From: Diaporthe sp. PMI_573
Taxonomy: Eukaryota > Ascomycota > Sordariomycetes > Diaporthales > Diaporthaceae
Length of the DNA: 64,000 bases
Direction of reading: 5' to 3'
Assembly: GCA_021399435.1 (NCBI GenBank)
Contig: JAJTUP010000059.1
Location: 310,001-374,000 of the forward strand
The notes beneath the pieces were generated by a model. It was not told where the DNA came from and did not search any database. It was given only the letters and a program-made list of their open reading frames with translations. The translations under genes were made by a program, and so were the position numbers. How positions within the stretch are numbered: the first letter of the stretch is position 1; each line of letters opens with the position of its first letter. Of this stretch, positions 1-11,435 are shown in pieces.

Positions 1-880
1 GGAACTTGAGCCCGCCGTTGCGGTCGAGCTCCTTGAGGCCGATCCAGTCCTCCTCGTAGATGCGGCGGGCGCGCAGCGGGGTGACCTCGGTGCCATTGAC
101 CTCGGAGAACCAGCTGGTCTCCTTGGGGATGACGGTCTTGTCCTCCTCGAACATGTAGAGGACGAGGTTCTCGAGCCTCGCCAGGTTCCTCTTGTAGGAC
201 AGGTCCTTCTCAGAACCCTCGTTATTAATATCGGCCAGAAAGTTGGAGTTCTCGAGGTAGCTCTCGTGGTCGGCCTCGCTGCCGGTGGGGCGGTAGTACT
301 GCGCGGGGACGAGGTTGTGCTGGACGTACGACGACCACACGTTGCCCCTGAGCAGGGCCATGGCGCCCTTGCACAGGAAGTTGGTGGGCGAGCACTCGTT
401 GAACTCGGTGATGCCGTTGTGCTGGCTGCCGAAGGTGACGAGGGAGCGCACGGGTGGGAAGTTGCACCGCTCGACGTAGGCGCGCAGGAACTGGCCGCCC
501 TGGGAGAAGCCGAGGGCGTCAACGGCGGGCGCGGTGGAGATGATTGGGTCGGCGGCCAGGTCGCTGCAGAGCTTATCGACCTGGTCGTTCAGGTTGCCAA
601 AGAAGGTGGACCGCTGGTCGGCGTTTGCGTCGGAGCCCTGCTTGACGAAGTAGACGAGCGTGCCGGGGTTGACCTCCTCAGCGAGGGCAGCGACCTCCTG
701 CAGGCCCTTGTTTCCGTACGAGTCGCCCAGGCCGTGCCAGATGATCAGAGGCAGAGGGGTGTCGTCGTCGTCGTCGTCGTCGTCACCGTCGGCGGCTGCC
801 CCCAGAGGTCGCTGGAAGCTGGGGAGAGCAATAGAATGGGCGACCAGCGACCCGAAAGCCAATAAATACCTCGAAAGCAT
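1..880 (-). CDS. PPT1: Palmitoyl-protein thioesterase 1 (3' end cut by window edge)
   Basis: Read from the ATG at 880 as one uninterrupted exon of 293 codons that runs off the left edge. The product starts with a hydrophobic signal peptide (about residues 1-19), then an acidic Asp run (33-39). Next come WHGLGDS at about 48-53, typical of palmitoyl-protein thioesterases, and GFSQGG with the nucleophile Ser near residue 125. Family members remove palmitate from cysteines of proteins in the vacuole or lysosome. The catalytic Asp and His lie towards the C-terminus; the His part is outside the window. The match to the family in order and spacing of motifs is strong. No intron is visible in the part seen. 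Confidence 0.88.
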   Translation of the reverse strand, partial: MLSRYLLAFGSLVAHSIALPSFQRPLGAAADGDDDDDDDDTPLPLIIWHGLGDSYGNKGLQEVAALAEEVNPGTLVYFVKQGSDANADQRSTFFGNLNDQVDKLCSDLAADPIISTAPAVDALGFSQGGQFLRAYVERCNFPPVRSLVTFGSQHNGITEFNECSPTNFLCKGAMALLRGNVWSSYVQHNLVPAQYYRPTGSEADHESYLENSNFLADINNEGSEKDLSYKRNLARLENLVLYMFEEDKTVIPKETSWFSEVNGTEVTPLRARRIYEEDWIGLKELDRNGGLKF

Positions 881-1765
881 CGTTGCGTGGGCAGTCTAGC
901 ATGAGATTTGTTGACTAGACCTGCTGCGGTGGTAAGCAGTGTGATGGACTCGCAACTCGCAACACGGGGGAGAGAAGAGGCTGGGCCGTCCTCCCGAGGG
1001 GAGCGCACCCGCGTGGACTGCGCTGTGGGCCGTGAGATCCGCGGTTGACCCACTCACACCCTTGGCGCTGCAGGCAGGTGCTGCCCCGGAAAACCGCTGA
1101 CCTAATCAGCAGGGGCACAGCTCCATCTCGCAAGCAAAGATTTCAAGATTTATTACCAGGGACTTTCGTCCACGCCCTCGCCCTCGCCCTCGCCCTCATC
1201 CACTACTCCTAACACGAGAGGAGCGCGTCTAAGAAAAGGGCAGTGTGCAAAAGCTGTGGCGTAAAGGCAGTGCATCACAGACCTCTCGTCACAACCTCAT
1301 CAGGTGAGCTCCTTCCCACGGTCACAACAAACACGCCCAAACCGGCATTGCAAGCGTACAAGATGAATGCATCAACCCCAATAATAATGTTTCAAGACGG
1401 GATTGAGGGCTCAACACCCCATGAAACCATTGCTAGAGTCTGAGATCACGCATCTTCATTCCTTCGCCACGTCACGGTTCGAGGAAGGGAGCCCTTGCTA
1501 ATTAATTGCCTGTCCACAAGCAGAAACCGCGCATCGCCGGGTACTTACTGCCCACTGCTTTTCCATCAGAGGCAGGAAAGTCCCCAAGCCGGCTCTGCTC
1601 TCTTCCCCAGATGCGTTGATGGCGGCCCGTCACACACCCAGTGTTGTGCCTCGGGTGTTTACAGACAAGGGGTTTCCAGATTATCTGAATTAATAATTTA
1701 CTTGGGTCGTCGAATGTTACAAATCTCTCCGCACTCTCCGGTCCCCTGGTCCCATTACCACACGA
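881..1765. other. Intergenic, PPT1 promoter side
   Basis: Sits upstream of PPT1 and downstream of the GH3 gene. It contains four perfect copies of the hexamer CGCCCT at 1173-1196. Short open frames here overlap in several frames and carry no recognisable domain. Nothing else seen. Confidence 0.6.
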
Positions 1766-4700
1766 CTAGATCGTCAACGTGCCCGTCAGCGGCAAGTCCC
1801 TGCTGCTAGATCCCACGTAGAGCGGGTAGTCACCCTTCTGCAACAGCCACTTCTGCGCCGTGACGTCCCACGTGCTCAGGTCTCGCCTCGTCAGGGGGAA
1901 CTCGACCGTCGCGCTCTGCCCAGCCTCCACCACCGGCTTCTCAAACCCGCGCAGCTGCTTGACTGGCCCGCCTGCGATGCCCACGTAGAGCTGGGCGATC
2001 TCGGCGCCTGTCACGTTGCCCGCGTTCGTCACAGTCGCGGAGACGGTAGCAACGACATCCCACAGGTCCACCTGGCCGCCCTCGAGCACCTCGCCGGTGG
2101 GGTACTCATCGGTGCTGACGTTGGACGATGCCACGGAGGCAAGATCGCTGTACTCGAAGCTAGTGTAGCTCAAGCCGAAGCCGAACTCGTACCGGGGCGT
2201 GATGTTCTTGGCGTCGAAGGCGCGGTAGTCGATATACACGCCCTCGGAGAAGTCGCTCTGAGGGAAGAGCGCGTAGATGCCATCAGGCTGCGTTGCGTTC
2301 TGCAGGCCCGCGTAGTCGCTCTCGTTCCGCGGCACGCTGTACGGGAGCTTGCCGCTGAAGTTCTCGTCGCCGTAGAGCAGCGACACGAGCGCCTTGCCGC
2401 TGTCCTGACCAGGGACGTGCGCAAAAATCAGTGCCGTCACATTCGGGTGGTCGATAAACTGATCCACAAGCCGAACGCCCGAGTTTTGGAAAATGACAAT
2501 TGTGTTGCTACAATTAGCTGCCACGTTGAGGATGATGCTATCCGTGTCTGTTTGAAATTAGCCGTTAAATATCGATGGACTGGGTGCATTATTTGTGGGT
2601 TTGGGGGATGCATATCGGACTGGTGTTGGTCCAGCATGGAACATGACCAAGTTGAAGGAAGGGTAAATGCATTGCTAAGATCCACTTACAATCGTCCCTT
2701 AGACTCGGCCTGTCCGAGCCCTCTGCAGCATTCAGAGTCAGTTATCAGAGCACCAAAGGGAGTGGTTTCGTACAAATAGAGGGGGGGGGGGATAAAGGGC
2801 CGCAGAGGGTAGGTGTTTCTTCTGGGAGGGGTTGAGATTGTATCCAGAAGCTGCTTACCAGTAGCAAAGACGTTGACGTCCACAATACAAGCATCGGAGG
2901 TCGCATCCACATACGGGTTTGTGCTGTGGAAGTCCCAGTACAGCGCGGTGAGGTCCTCCTGCGCTCGTTCCGTGAGCGCTTGAAAGGGCGAGGAAATCCA
3001 CGGGGGCTGACTGGCTCCTGAACCTCCACCAGAAATGATTGTACCGTTCCGCGCAATTCCTGATGTGACGCCGGATACGAAGCTGCCTGTCCCGTTGTAA
3101 TCCGCGCCATACGCCAGTGGATATGAACCTCCGTTGAACCCAAAGGATCCGACGTTGTACTGGTCTGGAGTCTTGGCGGAGTAGCCGAAAACAGAGATGA
3201 GTTCGGGAGACTTGAGTGGCAAGGAGCCCTCATTCTTCAGGAGAACGTGGCCTTCGAGCGCACCTCGGTAGAGCGTGTCCTTGAAAGAGGCGTTCCATCC
3301 GATCACTCTTGTGTGCGGCTGAGACAGGTCCTCGGGAATGCCAGAGCCTGGCACTGGAAGATCGCTCGCGTCCTGGCCCATCTGGTACCATGCTGCAATG
3401 ATGCGTGTCGCCATATCGTCCAATCTCACCTCGGGCACTGAGCCGTTGTTCACTGCCTCGACCAGATTGGCTCCCCAGTACGTAGCACCGCTAGGCTAAG
3501 TATTACGTTAGTCCTGCTACAGATCCTAAAGTGGTGCGTTCTGGAGCATTCCAAAACATAAACAGACGGGGATCCGTAGGAGAAGAGTGATGCTTACCAT
3601 CACCATATCAAGGCCCGCAAGCGCCGACCCAACACCAGAGTGCTGGCCAAACCAGTCCGACACGACAAAGCCCTGGAACCCAAGCTCCGTCTTTAGCAGG
3701 CCATTCTGGGTATAGCTGTTGTCGCAAGCCCAAGAACCATTGACTTTATTGTAGGAGCTCATGATATTGCCGGTGCCGGCCTTTACTGCGTCTTGAAATG
3801 GCCTTTGAAGAGAGTCAGCTGAATCCCGCAGACCTTATCAAGGGGAAGATACCTACCAGAGGTATAATTCATGGATGGTCTTATCGTCAATGTTAGAGGA
3901 GACAGAAGAGACGTTACCATCAGGGTTGCGGTTTGTCTCTTGCTCGTTGCCGATAAAATGCTGTTGTTCATGTCAGTCTTCACACACACACAGCAGCAAG
4001 CCCTATCTGGTGCGCGAGACTCACTTTGACGCTTGTAATCACGCCAGTGGACTGCACGCCCACCACAGTCTCATAGGCGAGTTGTCCTGTTAGATACGGG
4101 TCGTTGGAAAATCCCTCCCAGTTTCGGCCGCTGGAGGCGATACGTCCGAGGGGACCCACGACTGGGCCGAGCATAACGTTTGAGCCTTTCTTATAGAACT
4201 CCTCTAAGTATGACGTTAGTCTTGCTACGGATCCTAAAGTGCTGCACTCTAGAACATTTCAAAACGCGAAAGACGGGGGGGGTCCGTGGCAGGAGAAGAG
4301 TGATGCTTACGGCCCATCCCAACAGCACGCTCATGGGCCAACTCTCGGTTCCATGATGCACCAACAGACCAGCCCGCTGCCCACGCTGAGACGTAGTCTG
4401 CGCTGCGCAAGCCGTTGCCCGCGTCGGAGAGACACAGTCCTGGGAAATTCAGGCGCGGAATGGAGGCAATGAAGCCCGAGCAGCCTGTTGACGAGGTGAT
4501 TCCACCAGTCAGGTTGACCTATGGAGCATACAGAGTCAGCTTGTGTTGTTGGAAATGAGAGGCTAGGCGATACCAAGACTGCGATGCAAAGCATACCTTC
4601 TCCTCGAGGGTCAGTTGTCCAACAAAGGCTCTTGCCTTGGTGTATGCCTCTGCCCAAGGGCCACTCCCAGTGCCATTTGGGCTCGGGTATACCGGTGGGC

Positions 4701-4803
4701 TCAGCCCGTAGAACACAGTATCATCTGTGATGATCTCCTGGGCATTTGTTACTTGTCCCCATGCGAGAAGGCCAACGAGGCCGTACAGCATAGAGCCTGC
4801 CAT
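1766..4803 (-). CDS. GH3 beta-glucosidase, secreted, eight exons
   Basis: Exons 4803-4597, 4518-4311, 4203-4025, 3960-3857, 3802-3598, 3495-2859, 2722-2690 and 2547-1766 join in phase to a 784-residue protein. It has a signal peptide ([16 protein letters not shown]) and the GH3 N-terminal barrel with [16 protein letters not shown] and KHFIGNEQE. The nucleophile Asp is near residue 282 in [10 protein letters not shown]-terminal alpha/beta and fibronectin-III-like part follows. Such enzymes release glucose from cellobiose and other beta-glucosides outside the cell. Two introns (4204-4310 and 3496-3597) are introner family A and one (2723-2858) is family B. Exon 7 is only 33 nt and is needed to complete the conserved EGSDRP segment. 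Intron 1 ends in a sequence resembling the 3' end of family B. Confidence 0.9.
2723..2858 (-). repeat. Introner family B, copy 1 (GH3 intron 6)
   Basis: 136-nt intron splitting a Glu codon of the GH3 gene. Its first 30 nt match the SDR intron at 49797-49967 at 26 positions, including GTAAGCAGCTTCT. Its last 35 nt match at 30 positions, including CTGACTCTGAATGCTG before the YAG acceptor. The middle differs in length and sequence. The host genes are unrelated and 46 kb apart, so shared descent of the host exons cannot explain it. Confidence 0.8.
3496..3597 (-). repeat. Introner family A, copy 1 (GH3 intron 5)
   Basis: 102-nt phase-0 intron between ATG (Met) and CCT (Pro) codons. In sense order it holds GTAAGCATCACTCTTCTCC, the arm CTACGGATCC, the core TTTATGTTTTGGAATGCTCC, the arm GGATCTGTAG, then GACTAAC and a TTAG acceptor. 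The arms pair with one mismatch. Confidence 0.92.
4204..4310 (-). repeat. Introner family A, copy 2 (GH3 intron 2)
   Basis: 107-nt phase-1 intron splitting a Gln codon. It shares with the other copies the start GTAAGCATCACTCTTCTCC, a C-tract after the left arm (CCACGGACCC), the TTTAGGATCCGTAGCA block, the GACTAAC branch site and the acceptor ACTTAG. Its left arm carries two changes from the consensus. Confidence 0.92.
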
Positions 4804-5954
4804 TTTTGGAGTGAGGATAGGGCTCGGACCAAGAGGTTTCGCGGGGCTGCGGCAGAAGAAACATCACATTGAACGGTCACTGGCGTCGGGTTGAACAGAC
4901 TTCTTATTACTGATCAGTGCAGCGCTCACACCCACACTCTCCAGTCCACTTTCCGGTTGCTCCTCACCCCATCATACGGAATACCCGGTATGACGATGCA
5001 GACTCGCGTCAACTCGCGCCAACTCGCGCTGGATTCATCGACCCCATGAGGGGTTGAGCCATGGGCATGCTACTCAACCGGTGCCTGGAGATTATTGGGG
5101 AACCTGTGTTGTGAGGCAATCGGCCCTTCTGGTCTTCAAGAGGGGCTGTGTCCCATCGTGGTGACGAGATCCGGCCTCATCGGTGAGGAGATACCTGGTG
5201 GCTAATGGAACGATGAAGTGGGTGCTTGCTGCATTGGGAAAAGGTCGTGAATTGCCCCAGAGAAAATTGCAGGTGCATACCACATATCCATGCAGTGAGT
5301 GCAAGCTTAGTATCCGAGGTACTGGGTGAGGTCTGGGGTATCTGCGGGGAACGGCCTGGCAAACCTGGGGAATAGCATTATCGACATGGGACGAACTTGG
5401 GAGATTACGTCTGTATTCCCTGCAATGTCCACACCCAGCACGACATTGTTAGTCTGGAAAACGGCAAAACTCCGGACAAGCATCTCCTCCAGTCTCCTCT
5501 GCCTGCGGTGGTAATATTGCGAAGTCGGCGTGACAGAGACGCATTCGAGTCAAGGTCTCACGGTTGAGTGTCTTTCCCATTTGCAGGATCTTGTGACCAG
5601 TCATGTGGAGTCCGGGCGACAGAAGTATGACCCCGGCCCCGTGGAAGGCACCGGCTCGCGACATCGGCTCTGTGGCCTGGCAAGGGGAGGGAGGAATTTG
5701 GAGGACAGGCGATGTGTGCCTCTGGGTCAAAATGTGCCGAGAATCTGCCGAAGGCCGTTGAACTAGTCTTGAATTGACGTCCTCGAAAACCCTGCAGCCC
5801 AAGCAGTGCTCTCCAGAAGCTCAAATAATTCCGCTGGAGTAGGGCAGTGAGAACGAAAAGCCTGTACGATAGCAGCAAGGCAAGGCCGGATCCTGAACAT
5901 AAGATGCTCCGATGCCGAGACTAGTGTCCTGTGCTGGGATTGCCCATCGCTCGC
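4804..5954. other. Intergenic between GH3 5' end and CTK2 3' end
   Basis: Holds the GH3 promoter. A short triplicated motif (variants of AACTCGCG) lies at about 5003-5029. Open frames at 5326-5880 run in several frames on both strands with no domain I recognise. No gene called. Confidence 0.5.
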
Positions 5955-7390
5955 TCAGTAGTAGCCGCCCTTGCGACCACCTTTGTGCCGGTCGTGGCGG
6001 TTTCGAGGGTACGGACCCCAATTATCATGATGGTTGTTGCGGTGCCCTTGATGTCGGCCCCTGCGAAACACATGCTCCGGAATCCTCTCCTGCACCTCAA
6101 TTTCATAATCCTCGTATTCGTCCTTGAGATGTTCGTCATTGGTCTCCCTCTCCTTCCTGGCCTCCTCCGCATCGTAGACGAAGCGCATTGCCTGCGGTTC
6201 CTGGCCTGGCCTTGAGCGCTTATTTCCAGACCATGATCCAGTAGTCGCTGGTGAGGTGGCGGACCCAGGCGTGATCGGATACTTGACCTTCTCGTCGTCC
6301 TCACACCTGTCGCACCACACTGCGGCCCGGCGAGCAGAGCTCTCGCTGTTCTCGACTTCCTGGTTCAGCTTGATCTTGATGTCGATGAATTTCGACAGCT
6401 CGTATCTCATGCCGACTTTGGTGTGCTTGGCGAATTGTGTGTACATATCCAGGAGGTCGAGCATAACCTCAACGATACTTTCTCTAATGGTGTGATATCG
6501 TCTCAGGTCCAGAGACTGCACCCTGGCCGTGTCAAGGCCCTTTAGCATCACCGTTAATTCAATGCAGGCCAAGACCATGCTAAATGTGGAGGCCTTGACT
6601 GGGGCAAATGTCTTGTACATGTCCACGGACATGTCGTAAGCCATGGCGAGGACGTCGCGGCCCTCGTCTGCGTCATACACATGGCGAACCATCTTGACCA
6701 GCACCTTCTGGGGATATCGCACTCGAAAATCGAATCCTATCGTTTCGAGGATGTGACGCTCTAGACCGATGATGATTTTGTGTGGGTTTTCAAACATCTG
6801 CCATCATGGTCAGCACCTCTGCGTAGAGCCCGTCGCACCCTCGGCCGGGCCCACAGGTAGCCTACCTTGTCGTCCTGCGTGGTCTTCTGCGTTGGGTTCT
6901 TGATGTTATATGCGGCGCACAGAATCTCGCGGGACTTCTTGATGGTGTCTTCCACCTTGCATGCCATAAATAACGAGGCGAGAGACGCATCCTGGTAGTT
7001 GTACTCGGCATCGCGATGACAAAGGCGGAACAAGTGGTAGTAAGTGCAAGCCGTAGTAAAGGTTTCGACGGGCCTGCATCCTGGGTCAGAGCTAGCCACA
7101 GAGAGCCGGAGTTTATGACGGTATCAAGGGGCGGGCGGGACCTACAGACGCAAGGTCTCACGGACGGACTCGAGCAGCTGAACACCTTGTATCCTATAAC
7201 TGTCTTCCCTGGCAGGGTCACATCCGTACTCCTTCTGTAATCGCCTTATGTCCTGCTCGAATGTGTATTGGTTCGAGACATTTAGATTGCCCGGGCTTGG
7301 TCCGCGGGGCGGTATGGGCTCTTCGGCGGGTGGTGGCGGCGGGCTGGGCCTCCGTTGTATCGTCGATGATCTGGGCCCCGTTGGTGCCAT
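5955..7390 (-). CDS. CTK2: CTD kinase subunit beta, cyclin (Ctk2-like)
   Basis: Three exons (7390-7146, 7073-6866, 6797-5955) join in phase to 431 residues. The N-terminus is proline-rich. A cyclin box follows, with GVQLLESVRETLRL, then ETFTTACTYYH, YNYQDASLASLFMACKVEDT and KKSREILCAAYN. This order is characteristic of the cyclin of the CTDK-I/P-TEFb-like kinase that phosphorylates the RNA polymerase II C-terminal domain, so it acts in the nucleus. The tail (about residue 330 on) is charged and ends in a His/Arg/Gly-rich stretch. Introns are 72 and 68 nt, ordinary and unrelated to the introners. Spacing to CDS1 is 1.3 kb, divergent. Confidence 0.88.
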
Positions 7391-8673
7391 CTTGACGATG
7401 CTGAGCCGAGAACGCGGTTATAACAGCAACATGGGCGGCTGGGGAGTATTACTGTCCCCGAGGGAGGCGCAAGAAGAACACGGCCAGCGACAGTCTGAGG
7501 AGCCGGACTCGGTCGACGGCCGAGTGACAGTGGTCGGGTATGTCGTGGAACTTTCCTGGCTTGGGGTTCAGGCAGAGGGAATGAATTGCACTTGGGGGAG
7601 AGTACCTAGTGTGCCTAGGTACTTGGCGACAGGGGTCTTCTGGTCTTATCGCCCGATCCAACCCACGCGCGGTGGGCGATAACACTAGCGCCACGCTTCA
7701 CATGCGCAGTCTGAATTGCATCACTCCAGGTGCCAATGTCAATGCCAATGCCAATGCCCCTCGGAAAAGCTTGTGGCTTGTAAAGGGTCCACTGGTGGTT
7801 GATCCCGGTTTGGAATTCTAGGACAGCCACGCTGCAACACTGCTGCTGGGATCATTTTCTTTTGCAGAGTAAATAATGAAGGTGACGCATTTCCAAGAGC
7901 CAGCCTGGTGGGTGATGAGACAGCTGGCACATGTGCCCAAGTGTATGCACACAATGTAGCACACAATGTAGACAGGTCCTGGTCAAAGGCCCATGAATCA
8001 GCTACCGGCAGCATGCCCAAAGCAGGCGGATGGGCAGGTGGGAGGCTGGAAGCTCCAGCCAGCTCCCAGACCATGCACGATCGATGCTGCATCTGCTCTG
8101 GGGGTGCTCACTGGGGGCAAGCACCAAGCAAGCGAGGCCCCTCCAAAAGGACCCCGACTTCTTTGAGGCCTCGGGAGTGCCAGGCCGCCAAAGGCCGCGC
8201 CACGGCAGCACCGGACCGCGTGAACGCTGACGTACTGACGTAGCTGACGGAGCAATTTGCAAACTCCAGCGCCCGCCAAGCAACCAAGATGAGTGCTGCC
8301 CAGCGCTGGTACATGTAAAACTCCACTCCATCCGAGCGACGACTCCAGCTGCACCGCATCGCCCTCCCTCTGATTTCAACATCGCGCCCGCCCTCCCCTT
8401 CTGCACCGCTGCCACCGGACCACAGCTACTGCTGCACGCCGAGGACATACCAGCACGCGAGCCGGGCCCTTCCAGCTCCTGCGCAAAATACAGACCCCCA
8501 CCAAGACATGGTCGCCTGCTGAGCAACTGTCGCACGTCTCTCCGTCTCCACCACACCTTCCGCAACGCCGCCCTCGAGCGCAATACCCCCCCACGCCCGC
8601 CGCTCCCATAAGAGCCCCAGAGGCCGCCCCAAGAGACAACCCTCCACCCTTCCGGCCCCGTCCATTTTTCAAT
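7391..8673. other. Bidirectional promoter region, CTK2/CDS1
   Basis: CTK2 and CDS1 start on opposite strands from this 1.28-kb interval. The CDS1-proximal half is C-rich, as in fungal promoters and 5' leaders. A short TGCCAATG direct repeat occurs at about 7731-7757. Antisense open frames here (for example 8002-8955) show no domain. Confidence 0.5.
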
Positions 8674-10356
8674 ATGGGAAACGGACGTAGGGGCGTCAAG
8701 TTTGCCCATAGGAAAGGCAATGGCAGCGTCGACGGCCGGCGCGCCAGCTTCAGCGAGCACAGCGAGGCCAGCCAAGACGGCTCCCCAAAGACGAGGTCGT
8801 CGCAGCACATGGATCAGATCGCCGAGGTATGCCACTACCTTCGGGGCAGCTGGTTGATGGCGCACAGTCGCGTCGCCCTGCCCCCCCGCCATGTCCACCC
8901 CTCTGTCCAAACGCTGACGATCCTCCGCAACTGCAGAAAGACGCCGGGCCACCAACGCAGAACGACTACGAGAAGAAGAAGCAGAACTTCATAACGAGGA
9001 CAATATGGACGCTGCTCATGATCGGTGGCTTCTTCGCCGCCCTCTTCATGGGCCACATATACGTCATCCTCATCATCACCGTCATCCAGATCATCTCCTT
9101 CAAGGAGGTCATCGCCATCGCGAGCGTCCCCTCCCGAGCCCGCCAACTCCGCTCCACCAAGAGCCTGAACTGGTACTGGCTTGCCACCACCATGTACTTC
9201 CTGTACGGGGAGAGCGTCATCTACTACTTTAAGCATGTTGTCCTTGTGGACAAGGTGCTGCTGCCCCTGGCCACTCACCACCGCTTCATCAGCTTCATGC
9301 TCTATATTATTGGTAAGTCGGGGTGCTGCAAGAGTCCATGATGTCGGTGGTCCCTCATACTGACGCTCATTCTCAAAGGCTTCGTCTTCTTTGTGGGCTC
9401 CCTCAAAGGCGGGCAACTCAAGTTCCAGTTCACCCAGTTTGCTTGGACGCACATGGCGCTCCTTATTATTGTGGTCGAAGCCCACTTCATCATGAACAAC
9501 GTTTTGGAAGGCCTGGTCTGGTTCTTCCTGCCTGCCGCCCTGGTCATCACCAACGATATTTTCGCCTACATCTGCGGCATCACCTTTGGCCGCACTCAGC
9601 TCATCAAGCTTTCTCCCAAGAAGACCGTCGAAGGTTTTGTTGGCGCTTGGGTCTTCACCGTCATCTTTGGCTACGCCCTGACGAACCTGATGATGCGCAG
9701 CGGCTACTTCACCTGCCCTGTCAATGTAGGCTCCCCCAAACCCCCATTTCGTCACATTCCTCTCTTTTTACAAGCTGGCTCAAGCTGACGGTACGCAGGA
9801 CTTTGGTGCCAACGTTTTCACTGGGCTGCAATGCCAGCCCAACCCTGTGTTCCTGCCCTACAAGTACGAACTTCCTCAACTGTTCTTTCTCCCGGAGAAC
9901 ACGCAGTTCAGCTTGACCATGGAGCCAATGCAAATCCACACCATGATCTTTGCCACATTCGCTTCTCTGATTGCGCCTTTCGGCGGCTTCTTTGCCTCTG
10001 GACTCAAGCGCACCTTCAAAATCAAGGACTTTGGCCACTCCATTCCCGGGCATGGTGGTATGACCGATCGCATGGACTGTCAGTTCATCATGGGCTTCTT
10101 CACCTTCATGTACTATCACTCTTTCATCGCCACGCACAAGGTCGGGCTGGGTGGTGTCTTGGAGACTGCTATCACGGGCTTGACTGTGGACGAGCAGATT
10201 GAGCTTGTTCGGAACATGGCGAGGTATCTTGGCAACCAGGGCGCTCTTGGGGCTGATGTGAGTACATGACCCGACACAAACCTCAAGCATGGACCCTTAC
10301 TAATGTCATCTCAGGTTCTGTCATGTCTGGACCTGGCGCTGCCCAACAAGAGGTGA
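8674..10356 (+). CDS. CDS1: Phosphatidate cytidylyltransferase (CDP-diacylglycerol synthase)
   Basis: Five exons (8674-8826, 8937-9312, 9379-9725, 9799-10257, 10315-10356) join in phase to 458 residues, close to the yeast enzyme. The protein makes CDP-diacylglycerol from CTP and phosphatidic acid in the ER membrane, feeding phosphatidylinositol and other phospholipids. A short hydrophilic N-terminus is followed by multiple membrane helices. The family signature near the end appears as PGHGGMTDRMDCQ, with the conserved Gly-Gly and Asp residues. KLSPKKTVEGFVGAW is another conserved block. The last exon has only 14 codons including the stop. Introns of 57-110 nt are ordinary. Confidence 0.93.
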
Positions 10357-11329
10357 AAGAGCAGAGGCATAAGTGTCGGGACAACGGAAAATTTTGATTT
10401 CGGTGGCATATTCTTTTCCTGCGAACTACTACAATTCCGGGCATAATCATTGGACGATGGGGGAAAGTAGGGAGACTTCCTGGGTGCGATAGCGATTGAG
10501 GAAGTCCAATGGCATGCTCAAGTGAGTCGCCCTGGATGTAACCACGGGCGAAAGGGCCACAGGCTAGGACTAGATATGCTCTACTCTCATCTTGGTTGTA
10601 ACATACCCAAGTGTTGTGCAACTGCCTCCGAGAGGAGAGGCTATTTCGTGAAGATAGGTTCGCACTACCCAGTGCCTATTATGATGCTTTTGTGCCCATG
10701 TGAGGGATTTGCGTATGGGTCTGTTTTTGTGCTACTCTTTCGACATGTTGAATGAGAGAAATTAGCGACATTGGCCATCACTGCACAGCTATGGACAGAT
10801 GGGCCTATATGATATAGTTTAATACCGGCCTTCAGCAGGTGAGGAACTACACTTCATAAGATAGTAGTTGATACCTTAACAGCATTTTTTGGATCCAGGT
10901 GACCTATGGGACCTGCATGCTTTGGGGAGTTGGAATTTGTTGTACTCATACTTATAGTGACCCCTCTTGGAACCACTTGGGAAGATACTTAGAGCAGAGG
11001 CTGTTTTCTCAAAGCTAAGGTCTTTTTTCTATTGCTTTAGCAGATTCTAGGAGAAGAATGATGTGCCGGCATACTAGGCTTAAAGTGTATGTTAGTTACT
11101 TCTAGCATCTGGGGGTTAATCTGCTCTATGAAAGCTGGGCCAGGATAGCTGTAACAAGATATTCATTATGAGTATGACATGCCCTTGGATGTGGAGTGAG
11201 CGAGTAGAGTAGAAGTGTCTGTGTGAGCTCCAGCACTCCCGGAAAAAATACTTACAACCCACCTTGCCCGCTCCTGGGCCCGGGCTGTCTCTGCTTCACA
11301 GTAGACTCTCGGGCACGGATCCCTGTCAA
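10357..11329. other. Intergenic between CDS1 and tRNA-Val
   Basis: AT-richer than the CDS1 coding region. It should contain the CDS1 3' UTR. Open frames are short and unsupported. Nothing else seen. Confidence 0.5.
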
Positions 11330-11435
11330 GTTTCCGTGTTCTAATGGTTATGATTTGTCGTTCACAAACGTGAATAGTTATATTATTGCACATGATAGCC
11401 CGACAAGGTTCCCGGTTCGATCCCGGGCGGAAACA
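11330..11435 (+). tRNA. tRNA-Val (anticodon CAC) with 33-nt intron
   Basis: The acceptor stem GTTTCCG pairs fully with CGGAAAC and a discriminator A follows. The anticodon stem TGTCG/CGACA encloses a loop with CAC at 11363-11365. An intron (about 11367-11399) sits one base after the anticodon, the usual place. The T arm CCCGG-TTCGATC-CCGGG is perfect and holds the B box. A T-run at 11436-11439 fits a Pol III terminator. The D stem is weak: position 10 is T rather than the usual G, giving a T-T mismatch with position 25. Confidence 0.88.

Noticed and set aside
8002..8955. Long minus-strand open frame (317 codons) over the CDS1 upstream region and first exon
   Set aside because: It runs antisense to the first CDS1 exon, is Arg/Gly/Leu-rich as expected from GC-rich DNA, and shows no domain.
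8835..9755. Minus-strand open frame (306 codons) opposite CDS1
   Set aside because: Exact antisense shadow of well-supported CDS1 exons 2 and 3; crosses their intron without any splice logic.
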